A stretch of 64,000 bases of DNA. Source: Zerene cesonia. Taxonomy: Eukaryota; Arthropoda; Insecta; Lepidoptera; Pieridae. The stretch lies in assembly GCF_012273895.1 (NCBI RefSeq), contig NC_052110.1, positions 930,001-994,000 on the forward strand. Reading direction: 5' to 3'. Positions within the stretch are counted from its first letter, which is position 1. Each line of letters starts with the position of its first letter. Below, in pieces: positions 1-11,155 of this stretch. Position numbers and translations under genes: made by a program. The notes under the pieces were generated by a model that was given only the letters and a program-made list of their open reading frames with translations, ran no database searches and was not told the DNA's origin.

Positions 1-719
1 GCGTTGCTGTGTCCTCAATTGAATTTTCATTAGATACTGTTGGATATATTCTAAACATACATTTGTCTGTCACCTTATTACGACACTGTGGACATGATTT
101 GGATCTGAAATATAAGATATGAAATATAATGCAAACTGTAGAACATTAATATAAATTTATAATATTTAAATTAAAGATTGCATGCTACTGTATTCTGTTC
201 AGTGAGAGTGAGGTAGATTCAAAGTTTCATGCTGGCCAACCAGCTCCATTGCCTACTATGACATAAAAAGGTGTATTTATTAATTAAAGTACTAGCCCTC
301 TGCTCGCAATTTCCAAGGTAGTAATTACTTCACAAAGGTTATTCCTTCCTATGGGAACAGGATGTTTCACCGTAGTAAAGACTAATCTATGTCTTCCAGA
401 CATAGAAATCATGTTACAAAATCGCTACATTATGACGCAAAAGTTAGACAAAGGAACAAACACTTTAACGTTTAATGTAATTTAAGATATAGTACAGAAG
501 TAAGGATTTCTGATATAAGATGTAATCTTATTTATTATTTTTAACTGTTCTCGACTTTGATATGTTGTTTGAATGTTGTATCGGTCTTTAGTCCGATCAA
601 ACTTACCTGGCTATCCATTGCGATAAACAGTTATTATGAAAGATATGTCCACATTTAGTTACGTAGATATTCTCAGCCTGGTTAACTAAATCACTACAAA
701 TTGTACACAATATGTGCAT
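1..719 (-). CDS. TRAIP: TRAIP/nopo-like RING E3 ubiquitin ligase, N-terminal exons (gene runs off the left edge)
   Basis: Two exons on the minus strand give the RING domain of a TRAIP (Drosophila nopo) type ubiquitin ligase, a nuclear enzyme acting in replication stress and DNA-damage signalling. Exon 1 is 719-607: ATG at 719-717 with AAA before it, donor GTAAGT at 606-601. Exon 2 starts at 104 after acceptor TTTCAG and stays open to base 1. The junction splits an Arg codon (AG|A). The joined 72 residues place the zinc ligands as C5, C8, C23, H25, H28, C31, C42 and C45, a C3H2C3 RING. The opening CTICSD, the CGHxFHxxCLxQW core and the closing CPQCR are as in TRAIP. The coiled-coil and C-terminal parts lie outside the window. 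Another RING-H2 ligase is possible, but spacing and flanking residues favour TRAIP. Confidence 0.8.
233..269 (+). repeat. 3'-end fragment of GACATAAA-ending dispersed repeat (family A)
   Basis: The short block with CAGCTCCATTGCCTACTATG and then ACATAAAAA matches the 3' end of the family A copies at 16,211-16,509 and 43,014-43,337. It lies in the intron between exons 1 and 2 of the TRAIP-like gene. Confidence 0.45.
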
Positions 720-1729
720 TTTGCTTTATACACTTCGTGTTTGTTTACTTTAACTTTCAGGTTATTTACTCCATAAAAAGTATTTTTCCTATGAAACGTA
801 CATTTCCACTTATCCTAAAAACGGTCTCAGGTAAATCATACTAATGTTTTTCATATACCGCCAATTAGGATAAAATAATTACCTATTTACAAGTGCAAAT
901 TCTACTCGTTTTTTTCAAAAACAACGCTCAAGAGTCAAAACTGTCAAAAGTCAAATTATACATTTGACGTTCAGTGTTAATAGTAACATTATCTGTGGAC
1001 TATCTGTCTGTCCACAGAGTAGGTAATAATATATAATTGCATGTGGTAGTCGAGTAGGCTTCGAGTTCGGCATGAATTGGGCAAGCTCGCACCGGGGAAC
1101 TACCACTGTTATTTATGAGACGAGCGTTCTAATGAATGCTGTTGATGAATGTTGAATGCTGTTCGTTAGTCTCATTAGAACTCGAGAACGGCTGAACGGA
1201 TTTATCTCATCTTAATCTTGAAATGTTTGTGGAGGTCTATGGAAGGTTTAAAAGGCGAGAAAAAAAATCAAGTAATTTCCGGGAAAACCCTTTAAACAGC
1301 CCTTTTCTATTTCCCATACAAACGTTTTCTAGAGTCAATTTGAACTTTATAGTTATTCAATAAAGTTCATATTAAATTACAATCAGAAATTAATTTATAC
1401 AAATTTCAGTTTTATTTATCGATTGAGGCAGTACGAAGTCTGCCGGGTGCTAGTAATAAAATAAAAATAAAACGAAGGTTCATTAGTACTTATATTTAAA
1501 AGATAATCAGTTCAACCTTAATTTCTAGCGTCTACCTAGTATATGACAAAAATATTATACGATAAAATTTAATCAATTTTTCGCATAGAAATATATGTAA
1601 ATTTATAAAAGGAATGTAGGTAATGATCTTGTATTGTTATATGAAATTCAAGATTCTCTAGCCGCATACTCTTATAAAAAAATAATGTACCTAAATGGGT
1701 TTGTTACATATCAATGACATAACTACTAT
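720..1729. other. Spacer between the TRAIP-like 5' end and COMMD4 3' end
   Basis: About 1 kb with no coding exon found. It should hold the TRAIP-like 5' UTR and promoter near 720-1000, because that gene's ATG lies just left and reads leftward. It also contains a repeat fragment at 1042-1107 and a small inverted repeat at 1126-1181. The COMMD4 stop codon TAA (1732-1730) lies within an AATAAA hexamer on the minus strand, so the 3' UTR may be very short or use a later signal. Confidence 0.5.
1042..1107 (+). repeat. 5'-end fragment of family A dispersed repeat
   Basis: The sequence begins TGTGGTAGTCGAGTAGGCTT and continues with GGGCAAGCTCGCACCGGGGA. This is the same head as the copies at 16.2 and 43.0 kb (TGTGGGAGTCGAGCACGCTT). 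Only the 5' third is kept. Confidence 0.6.
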
Positions 1730-4379
1730 TTATTCCATATCAATTTCGTCCATTTTCTTATAAACATATTTGAGTTCTTCCAATAAATCTTTAATCTGGG
1801 TTTTGTCTATGATCAAGTCAGTAGTATTTTGTTCGCCAGCAAATACTTCATCAGATTTAATAGTGAGTTTAATTGAATCCACAGTGCCTTCTGGTGCAGG
1901 AGATGCGAACACATCGGTGACTTTATTCACTGAAAAAAATAAATTACCCTGTTATAGTACATTCAGAGTGAACATATATGAAAATGAGACAATTTTAATA
2001 TTTTTTTATATTAATCACTTGCCAATAACGAGTCCTATTTAAGGACACACCATGTAAGATTTAAAGTTATTTTAAATGCCACTTCAGCGTTGCTTGGAAC
2101 AGAACCTAATTAAAATGAAACATTTTTACATTGATTTTAAGTTCCCTTCATACACCGAGAAATCCGCATCTAAATCAGTTCGGTCAGTTATGAATTTTGT
2201 GCATATAAATAAGTATCAGTGTTTTTTTAAAGACAACCATTTATAGTTTTACTTTCTCACAATTTTTTGTTTCAATTCGTAGCGATCAGTTATGTAGATG
2301 AAGACATATTTTTTTTTTAGTAAAATTGACTTGTTATGTTGTTTTTTTTTTTAATTGACTTGTTATTGTTATTATGCAATTCTGCAAAAAGTACAATTTA
2401 GTACAAAAACTCGTACCCATAAACCCACTGGTCTTAATATGCGCTTCATACGCGTCCCTTGTGTTATCAGCGGCTTCAGCGAGCGCCGCGGCGTGCGCAC
2501 GAGGCACGCCCAGCACGAGCAGGTCGCGGGCCAGCTGCACGCCGCTGCACGCGCAGCGGTGCGCCTGGCGCAGCGTCCAGCGGAGCACAGCCGCTGCCCG
2601 CGCGCATTCTTCGCGAGACGCTGAGAGGAGAAAATACATAATTTGTCTGTCGTTTATCATTTCCTTTTCCCTGACCCTTTACCTCTATCTGCTTTATTAC
2701 TTCCGCGAATATTCATGGGCGGTTGTGATCGCTTATTGTCGAACCATCAGCTCATTTTCCTGCTATGACAACAAATACAAATCACAAAGGCTTAAAAACT
2801 TAATTTATTTATTATACTAGTACGATTATTTTCTACAAACAATAAACTATTAAAAACTTACATAAATTTGTGTCCTTCAAAATTTCCATAATGCCATCGT
2901 CCTGCAAAAATGGAGACATTTGTTGTTAAAAATACTTCATGTGTTTACAAGTATAATTGTATCAATAAATAAACCATATTTATTTTATACTTTGAAACAA
3001 AATGCGTTAGAGTTAGTGTATGTAATTACTTATTTGTAGTTTATGCATGGTTATAAACTTTCCCAATTGCATCGCTTCCAAAAAAAATCACAATTTTTAT
3101 ACTTTTTTACTCGTCACACGTCATATTAAGTTAGTATTTAATATAACGCCACTCTTTTTGCTCTTATTATCATCTCTTTATCAATTTATCTGTACAAAGA
3201 AATGTTTGAAAGCGGACCAAATGTGATTTTCGTATTCAAAGGAACTGTTAGGAAACTAACAATAGAGTATCATTGGTACCAGGAGGGTTTTAGAATAAAG
3301 ATAAGAAAAAAGATAAAGAAAAACGAGTGAAGTTAGAGCAAGATTTAGTATAGTAGGTGTAGGATGACACCACTTTTTCATGAGTTTAAAAAAATGAATT
3401 TATTATACTAATCCACGACAAATCCAACATAGTAAAAACAATCAAAATCGGTTTTAGCTGTGCTTGAGTTTTAAGTGGTGTAAATAACACGATTTAACAG
3501 CCACAGCTCCGCCCGGGTGGTTCTTTACATTCTTAACCATCACTATTTTAGTCTAAGCGGAGACAAATCTGAAGAAACAATTTATAGCTGTTCTGAACAT
3601 AAATAGTGTTACCGCGGTGTAACTAAAACCACATTCTCATTTTATATAAATACAAGATACCAATAGATTATAAACGCGAAATTTTGTGAGTGCCTGATGG
3701 GAACTAAATGAAATTTGCCACAACAAGTAAATCGAATTAATATTTATTACGACATCGCAATATCATTTGCGCTATTATAGATATTTGTTTTTGACAGTGA
3801 ATGATCTTAAGCGTAATTAATTTCACGAATCGTGAGTCTTCTGTGATATTGTCAATACGTCTCCTCCGCTTGAGAATTCAGAACTTTGACAAACTCAAAA
3901 TTAACGTGTGAATCGTTAATCGTTAAGTTATAAATTATTTACAACTAATCTTTAGTTCACTCTTCTTATTATTTTTAAATTGATTATTATAACGTACCGC
4001 TATGTAAGCTATAGTTAGGTTTGTTTATATAATCTGGATTGTTTTTTTAAGGCTATAAACTGACAAATACGAAGCTGAAGAGATGAACATTTATTAACAA
4101 TGAAAGGTTGTTTTTAATTATGGAAATGATTATCTATGTATATATACTACTGTTGCTGCTGTTTTTTAATTCTTTCGTTCCATATCATTGAAAAAAGGTG
4201 AAAGGTGAAGAACTCAAAAAGAAGAAATTTTATTTTATCTATACTGTTTAACTCACCGGTTGTTCCTCCACAACATGATGAAGCAGATTTCTGAAGAGTG
4301 GAGCGGGGAGACTGCTCAACGCGTGCAGAGCGGCCAGCGCCCACAATGGGCAGTCGCCGTCCGAACAGAACTTGAATTT
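1730..4379 (-). CDS. COMMD4: COMM domain-containing protein 4 (multi-exon, assembled from short exons)
   Basis: COMMD4 belongs to the COMMD family, whose members form the Commander endosomal-recycling complex and affect NF-kB and cullin regulation. Minus-strand exons: 4379-4257 (41 codons, opening KFKFCSDGDCPLW like the family's N-terminal FRFCGDLDCPDW; donor GTGAGT, phase 0); 2901-2862 (acceptor TTTTTGCAG, donor GTAAGT, phase 1); 2620-2417 (GC-rich alanine-rich helices, ending AYEAHIKTSGFM; donor GTACGA, phase 1); a probable exon at 2105-2049 or 2105-2051; and the last exon 1929-1730 (acceptor TTTTTTTCAG; C-terminus IDKTQIKDLLEELKYVYKK, the COMM terminal helix). Phases agree for all but the fourth exon. 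The initiator Met is not in the first exon listed; orthologues have a single Met before this sequence, so an upstream ATG exon is expected. With it and the 57-nt version of exon four the protein is 208 aa, close to the roughly 200 aa of the family. Confidence 0.75.
2049..2105 (-). CDS. COMMD4: Probable COMMD4 exon carrying the first COMM-domain strand
   Basis: After acceptor TTTTAATTAG (just above 2105) the phase required by the preceding exon gives GSVPSNAEVAFKITLNLTW. The block AEVAFKITLNL lines up with the COMM-domain strand containing the usual Trp (here Phe) followed by alternating hydrophobics. The better-looking donor (GTGTGT at 2050-2045, exon 55 nt) breaks the frame into the last exon. 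The donor that keeps the frame (GTGTCC at 2048-2043, exon 57 nt) is weak. Direct joining of the exon before to the last exon is also in frame and omits this strand. Confidence 0.45.
2902..4256. other. COMMD4 intron
   Basis: AT-rich sequence between the consensus donor at 4256-4251 and the acceptor next to 2901. I see no coding exon and no recognisable repeat copy here. Confidence 0.5.
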
Positions 4380-5192
4380 CTGTTGAATACATTTAAAGCT
4401 TAAAAATTTTGCACGTTTAATAAGTAATAAAAGTTGCATAAAATTCAGTTTTTTCAATTCATTTATATGGATATGAATCTTGTACAAGACACTAGTTAGT
4501 GTCTTACGAGTGGGGCTTAGGATATTTTTTGTATGTAGTGGGCTGCAATCGTTATGTACTCGTAAATGTTTGTTTTCTTTATTTGAGAGGCATTACAAGT
4601 TAGTGTCCTTATTATTTGATATTTTCTTAAAGGACCGAAGATCACACTGCCCTTTATATTTGTAATGACGAAAGACGTAGGAACTCTCTTTTATTTTAAA
4701 CAGGTATAGGTGTTGGTTAATTGGTAACACTGTGGGAAGTGATCGCTGGATCTACTGAACCAATTTAAAAAATTATTTTACGAGTAGCCACGTTATCTGT
4801 AAGTGTCATAGGCTATATTTTGTTTTGCTTTTTCGCTAGAGAACTAATAAATTAAGCGAAGCGACGCAACACTTTCTATTCTCCATGCGAATCATATTCA
4901 TTTATTATAAATTCATTATGCACAAATACAAAAAATGCCCACTTACTTATTAATTAAAATAACTATAAACACTATATTTGTTTCTATTCAATTGCATAAC
5001 TCGTATCCATCACGCGAATTCAATTGTTGAATTATCATTACTGCATGATTGCTGTTTACTATTAGACCTAATGACTAATCATCGATACATTGATTGACAA
5101 TGCACTAAACCACAGATTAGACAGATAATTAATAACCTTCATGTGCTAAACTAGTGTATATTTTCCAACAATAGGCTGTCATTATTTTGTAC

Positions 5193-5362
5193 TAGCGGTC
5201 CGCCGCGGCTTTGCCTGTAGTACATATACAGCCTGTAGCATACAGGAATAATTTACATACCCAACGGTGGAAGAATTTTTAAAATCGGTGCAGTAGTTTC
5301 TAAGATTATCGCATTTATGCAAACATACAAACTCTTCAGCGTTATTATTATTATTAGTATGG
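5193..5362 (+). repeat. CTTCGCCCG-type dispersed non-autonomous repeat
   Basis: The order of motifs (actagcggtccgccgcggct, then tacatatacagcct, then aaaatcggtgcagtagtttc and a run of alternating aca/tta ending in attattagtatgga) matches copies at 31,206, 46,503 and 56,917. It lies in the presumed first intron of COMMD4. Confidence 0.6.
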
Positions 5363-5370
5363 ATTTGACC

Positions 5371-5538
5371 GCCTCCGGGGTACAGAGGTTAATGCGTGAG
5401 CGTCGAACCGAGGGGTCCTCGTTTCAATTTCCAAACAAACACAAAAAGAAATCTTGACCATAGAGAAAATCGATCATTGAAATAGATGTATATCATCTGC
5501 CCCATATTCCATTAGAGGACACAGGGACACACTTTATG
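5371..5538 (+). repeat. tRNA-derived SINE, family B, degraded
   Basis: Begins GCCTCCGGGGTACAGAGGTT and carries the same body as the copy at 13,100-13,300, including ATGTATATCATCTGCCCCAT. The B box is mutated (gtttcaatttcc), so it is probably transcriptionally dead. Confidence 0.65.
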
Positions 5539-6432
5539 AACTTATAATGTGAGCTATAAAATCTTGGAGGACGCATATATATTTTGTAATATGTATACAA
5601 GCTTAAACTTATTACTCTTGTGACGTAATTATCTACAATGATATTTATAAAGAAAAAGAAGGGCTCGTTGTTTTTTCCAAAACAACATGATCAGTATGAT
5701 ATTTTTTTGTTTTTATTCGGGGTTATTGTGTAGTGAGAAATTTTATGAAATTTTATATAATATTAAAGGCTGAGGAACAGGAAAATTCTTTTTACGGTAA
5801 ACATTTTGAACTTTATTACTTTCCAGTGTTTATATTTTACACGTGTAGCTTAGGTCTGGATTTAATTAAGCATAAATAACTACATATTTTTGACAGTGAA
5901 AATCAATCACTGAGAGTTCAAATATAATACAACAAACTCGTTTAAACTCGATAGTGTAGTTTTTGAGTTTATTCCATACATGCAAAAACAAAATTTTCCA
6001 CTTCACAATATGTGTGGCAATTTTTGTGTGTTTTGGTGTGTTTACATTTACATCAGTATACAACGATTCTGGTCTAACCTCAAATAGTATCCGGAATTTT
6101 AGAACAAATCGTAAATCAACAAATCGTATCTAGTAGGAATATTGGTAGGCTTTGCATGCTACATCGCGCTCTATTATTTGTGTCATGCTCCTTTTACAGA
6201 GAGAGAGAGAGAGTTATGTTGATGATTGTGTTAGTTTTATCCTAATAAATTCAACATGAACTTTGTTTTTCTAGTTTTCTTGTATAAAAAACTTCGCGGG
6301 AGTTATAGTTGACGTCCCAGAATAGTTTTCGAAAGCAAGATATTTCCAATGTAATTTCTCCATAGATATACGTACGAGTGGCGAAGCACCCGCTTCCCGT
6401 GGGCGTATGAAGGGACAAAATAACGAACTCAC

Positions 6433-6456
6433 CATATCTACGAGGTAGCGGGGAAT
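6433..6456 (-). CDS. Candidate COMMD4 start micro-exon (ATG followed by donor)
   Basis: On the minus strand an acceptor (TATTGTTTCAG) precedes a 24-nt segment that ends in ATG, directly followed by a consensus donor GTGAGT (6432-6427). Splicing phase 0 to the 4379 exon would give Met-KFKFCSDG, the expected COMMD4 N-terminus. The link is inferred; a short acceptor/donor pair this size can occur by chance. Confidence 0.3.
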
Positions 6457-7230
6457 CTGAAACAATATGATATAAAATTAACATCGGAATCACCCGTTAG
6501 CATGTGCTATAGCGCATGGCACATAGAGTTTTATCACGTAAGGGGTTGAATAAGACGTAGGGGATGTTATTTATAGTAATAATGGGGGATTTATGTGTTG
6601 TGAAATTTATTACGACTCACAACTTGTAATATTTGCATTAATCTCATTGACACTTTCAATAAACTATATGTAATATGTAATGTTTTAATATAATACCACT
6701 GTTATTTTTAGTGTTATAGTATCGAACTGGTAATAGGATTTTTTAATAATAAATATTTCCGCAATATCGACCGTAGAATTTTAACGAGTATACAAATCAT
6801 CAAATTTTGAAGCTTTTTATGAAAAATTATCACCCGTTTCTATATACCTACTACCGGATTAAAACGCTATTAAAAGTGCTAAAAAATCTAGAACTTACAT
6901 AAAATGTGATGAATCTATTTTAAAACTTATAATGGAAGCTAATACGGTCGCTTGACCGCCACAAAGAGGTTTCTTTACTCTCAAATATCTCATATTATAG
7001 TTAAAGAGCGTCAGATGTTGAACTATCGCATAATACTCTGGAGACTGGCTATATTAATATCCGAGTTGGTTCACCTATAACAAATATTTGTGAATAATTA
7101 TTTAATGTTCAAACAATGTGGCTTAATTTGGTAAATGCGTTATAATCTCTCTTACTTTTGCATGATATCAGCAAAACAATGTTATTCATTCAATCGAAAA
7201 AGTTTAAATATGAACAGAAATGTTTGTCTG

Positions 7231-7445
7231 TCCCGACAAACGAAATTGCGAAACTTCTTTATATAAAACAAAAGGTGACTGAATGACTGATCTATCAGCG
7301 CAAAATCCAAACCACTGTACCGATCAAGCTGAAATTTGGCATGCAGCTATAGCTACCTACTATGATGTAGGCATCCGATAAGAAAGGATCTTGATAAATT
7401 CTACTCCCGGGTGATAAAATAGGGGATGACACATGTTCCATAAAA
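7231..7445 (+). repeat. Dispersed non-autonomous repeat
   Basis: Contains the lepidopteran repeat phrases aggtgactgaatgactgatc, ccaaaccactgtaccgatca and gctgaaatttggcatgcagc, followed by tactcccgggtgataaaata. A related body, in reverse, is at 58,129-58,335. No ORF. Confidence 0.5.
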
Positions 7446-10400
7446 ATGCTTCTTTATAAAAAAGATGCATATTGTATCTTAAATCGTATTAGGTAATAAA
7501 TGTTTTTTATTCATCTGAATTACTCCCTAATAGTGTTATAGCATGGATATCCCACGCGTATAATTTTTTTATTGTTTGTTTATGATGATTGCGCAGTAGC
7601 TGTGACAGCTTTTACTTAATTATTCGCATGAAACAATAAAGGTTTTCTAGTAAGAATCGTGTTAGTATGACGCCATTATAACATACGATACGCCCTTTTT
7701 GTAATTGAGGAAATTTTGGCCTGGTCCCAAATCTGGTATAAAAAATTAATATTATTATTGAGAAAGCATTATTCTCTTTCTATGTAACTTTATCATATCT
7801 TACAACCAAGTAGTTAGTACAAAACAGTACGACGTCATAGCGCGCGGGATCCCTGGAGTATTTATGGAAGATTTCCCTGCTATAAAAAAAGGTTAGCGTT
7901 GAGATCGCGTTCTATATGACATTCTTAAATTACTGAACAAGTGTAATGAATTTTCAAACTTATTACTGTTACTTTAATTCGAACAAAGAACTAAAAGAAT
8001 TCGGAATAGAAGATGTAAAATGTCTCTAGTTCTGTAAGTATTTCTGTTGCAAGGTTGGGTATCTTATGTATATACAAGGATCATTGTACTGGCGTTGTGT
8101 GATCTAAATATTCTGTGGAGCTCGTTTTTATGCCTACAACACGTTTTTTTAATTTTTAGATATAATATCGGAAAGTTATCATTAATGAAAAGCCAATGTA
8201 TCATTGCTGCACACCACTTTTTTATTATTTATAAGTAATTATATATAACTAGAATAAACAAAAAAGTTTTAAAACAAGTTAAAGTTTATAAGAGTTTTGT
8301 CTAGTTTTTATTATATATCTATGGATACGTTTGTATTTGATCCCTGAGTATGTACCACGTGCTACGTGGGGCGGATAGCTTGTACATTTTCATAAAATAA
8401 ATAAGAATCTATTTTTATGATGCCATTTTAATCAAATTAAAGAGAAAAGTGTAAGATATACTATTTGATAAAAGATTAAGATATCCACAGAGTAACTAAA
8501 CCAGAGGTAATTGCTAGGTGAATGAGGAATAATCGAAAAAGTTACAAGTCATGGTTTTCTAAAAAATAATAATTGCCAACACTGGATCCAAGACACAGGA
8601 ATGTTTATCAAAATGTTAGATGTTACAATAATATAAGAGAATTCTTCACAGAAAAAACATTCAAAACATTCGTTATTTATAAATCCAAAAAACAACTTAT
8701 ACAATTGAAAAAAAAAAAAATATAGCCCACATCATCCTGAATAATCAATACCTACTGAGATATAACTTTTAAATTGTAAAAGAATTTTCAAAATTCGTTG
8801 TAAATACAAAGTTTACCAAGTAAAAAAAATAATTTTAAATATTCGTACAAATAACGAAAGATTTCTCATAATATTAGCTTCCTAGCAGACTTAATAAAAA
8901 ATGGCCTTTTTAAACCGGCGTTCCGAATAATTTTTTTTTTAATATAACCAAAACAGTCTATATACAATTGCCCTAGCAGGGTCAGATGTCAACTTTAGGC
9001 GGCAGCACGCATGTTTTCATTTAATCTACCGCCCAGTCTCAGGTGTTTTCGTTCAAAACTGTTCACTTATCACTCGCTACGAGCCTTTATCACCTTCGAT
9101 ATTGGAGTAAGGTTATTTTTATTAATGACTCCTTAAAGAGAACAACTGCGAAGTGGTTGCTGGATTATGATTGAAATGGGTTAAGATGGTTTATGTTATC
9201 TATGTTAAATTTGCTTTATATTATATTCTTTTAGGTGTTTGGTATTTGTACTTATGTGTTTTGAGATATAATTTTTGTATCAAAATTTTGATTTCGCAAG
9301 TGGACTTAAATTTAAAAGTGTACTGAACAGCCGATATAGCAGTTTTAAGGGTTGTTATAGGTAATTACTACAAATTGGCTACAATTTCACCCTCACATGA
9401 TACTCATTCTTTGGGAAAGTTAGTTATAAACCAGACATCATAAATAACCTTAATGCCAAGAAATCTTTTAATAGTCGAAGAAGTGTTTGTGTTTCGAAAA
9501 GTTTCTCGTATTTTCATTTCTAACAAGTATTTCATTTCAATGTAAATATGCGCAAAATTAGACAAAACTTAGAAAACTTTCTGCCCTTGTTGCGTTGGGT
9601 ATTATTCCAACTATATAAGAACTCATTTAATGTGCAAATTTTACTGACAAATGGGTTAAAATTTAAAACAATTATGGTGGTAGTGGACTGGCTAGATGTT
9701 TATGAATAAAGAGTTTTTATTGAAACGTTTAATGTATTTTTTGAATAAAGAAACTTCGACAAAGTAAAAGGATCGTTTTAATCTTTTAAGTTGTGCAAGA
9801 CGCACTGTCTATTGAACTCTACGTTAAGTTAAATTTAAACCTAAATACAATAGGTTTTACAACATAAGCACATCACATCAAATCTCTTTCGAATAATCTA
9901 ACAAACTCCAACAAGCTCGTACTATATACTGATATTTACCAACTATTGGTAACAATGCGCAGATAAACGGAAATACTCCGAATATTTCCACGTATATGTT
10001 TTCATCTCGCGAACTCACACATTATAAGATATAATCGCTGTTATACGTTAGCTAATTTTTACAAAAAATCTAAATTGGTAAAACAAAAGAAACTTCTTGG
10101 ACCTTTTACAATATTGCATAATTTGTTTCTTATATTATACAGATTTAATTGAAATTACATTGTATTTGTGTAACGTTTATAGGCTTATATTGTTTCATAA
10201 TATAAACAAAATGTCGAAAAAAGTGCATAAAACTTTACACAATTTGTTTTATGTATAGAAATATTGACAACATAACACCACATTGCTGCAAAACAATAAA
10301 TTCTATCTCGATTTCCGAATTGTATTTAGGTATACAATTCTTAATTGCTTCCAATGCGACAAATAAACTACACAAAATATTCATAACTTATAATATTTTA

Positions 10401-11032
10401 TACACTTATATTTTTATACTTGAAAATCAAACACAGAATAATTTTTTGTGGAACACTATCAAACAATAAGAAGCAGAGTTCGATTCCCAGTGAGATTTGG
10501 AGAAACAAATAAGGTTTATATTAATCTCACATTAGTGCATCCATTATCGTATTACTATTTAATTTAAAAGTGTAGTATACATTAATCATATTATTATGTA
10601 AAAATGTCGTGCACAATTAAAAAAAAGGACTATCCTCAAAACGTTATTACGTCACACATTGTGGTGCAGAATGGATATAATTTATTCGACTTACACTTAT
10701 AAAAATAAAAAAAAAATCATAGATGTTTAAAGTTATACGGATTTGAATTCGTGTACATAATGTACTTCAACTTTTTGAATTGTTGTTTTTACATTATTTT
10801 TTAGTGTCACGTAGTATCAAGTTATAAATTTTAACCAGATATACTCCAAAGGTACTGTATCTTACGAGAAAAACTGTTTGTGGTGTATAAACAAATCATT
10901 GTCAATACATTTTAGTTTGGAATCATTTTACACGGACACTTTTTAGTTTAGTATTATCAGGATAACCCTGGCCTCATCATAACTATATGCAAAAACTTGG
11001 GAAATTTTGTTTATTTATTTATTTATTCTTTA

Positions 11033-11155
11033 TAGTACATATCACCGAAAGAAAAACAATAGATTGTTATTATAAAAAGACCATGCCGGCACATATGCAC
11101 TAAAAGGCGGCCTTATCGGCGGCACTCTCTTCCAGGCAACCTTTTTGTAATGGAA
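11033..11155 (-). repeat. 3'-tail fragment of a non-LTR retrotransposon-like repeat (family G)
   Basis: In reverse it reads GGTTGCCTGGAAGAGAGTGC, then AAGGCCGCC, then an A-rich AATAAA tail. This is the same ending as the plus-strand copies at 31.1 and 54.25 kb. The terminal polyadenylation-like signal suggests a retrotransposon 3' UTR. Confidence 0.5.

Noticed and set aside
2334..2820. Several overlapping open frames on both strands around 2.4-2.8 kb
   Set aside because: Only the minus-strand frame bounded by the acceptor at 2621-2623 and donor at 2416-2411 is real (COMMD4 exon). The others are shadows of its GC-rich sequence.
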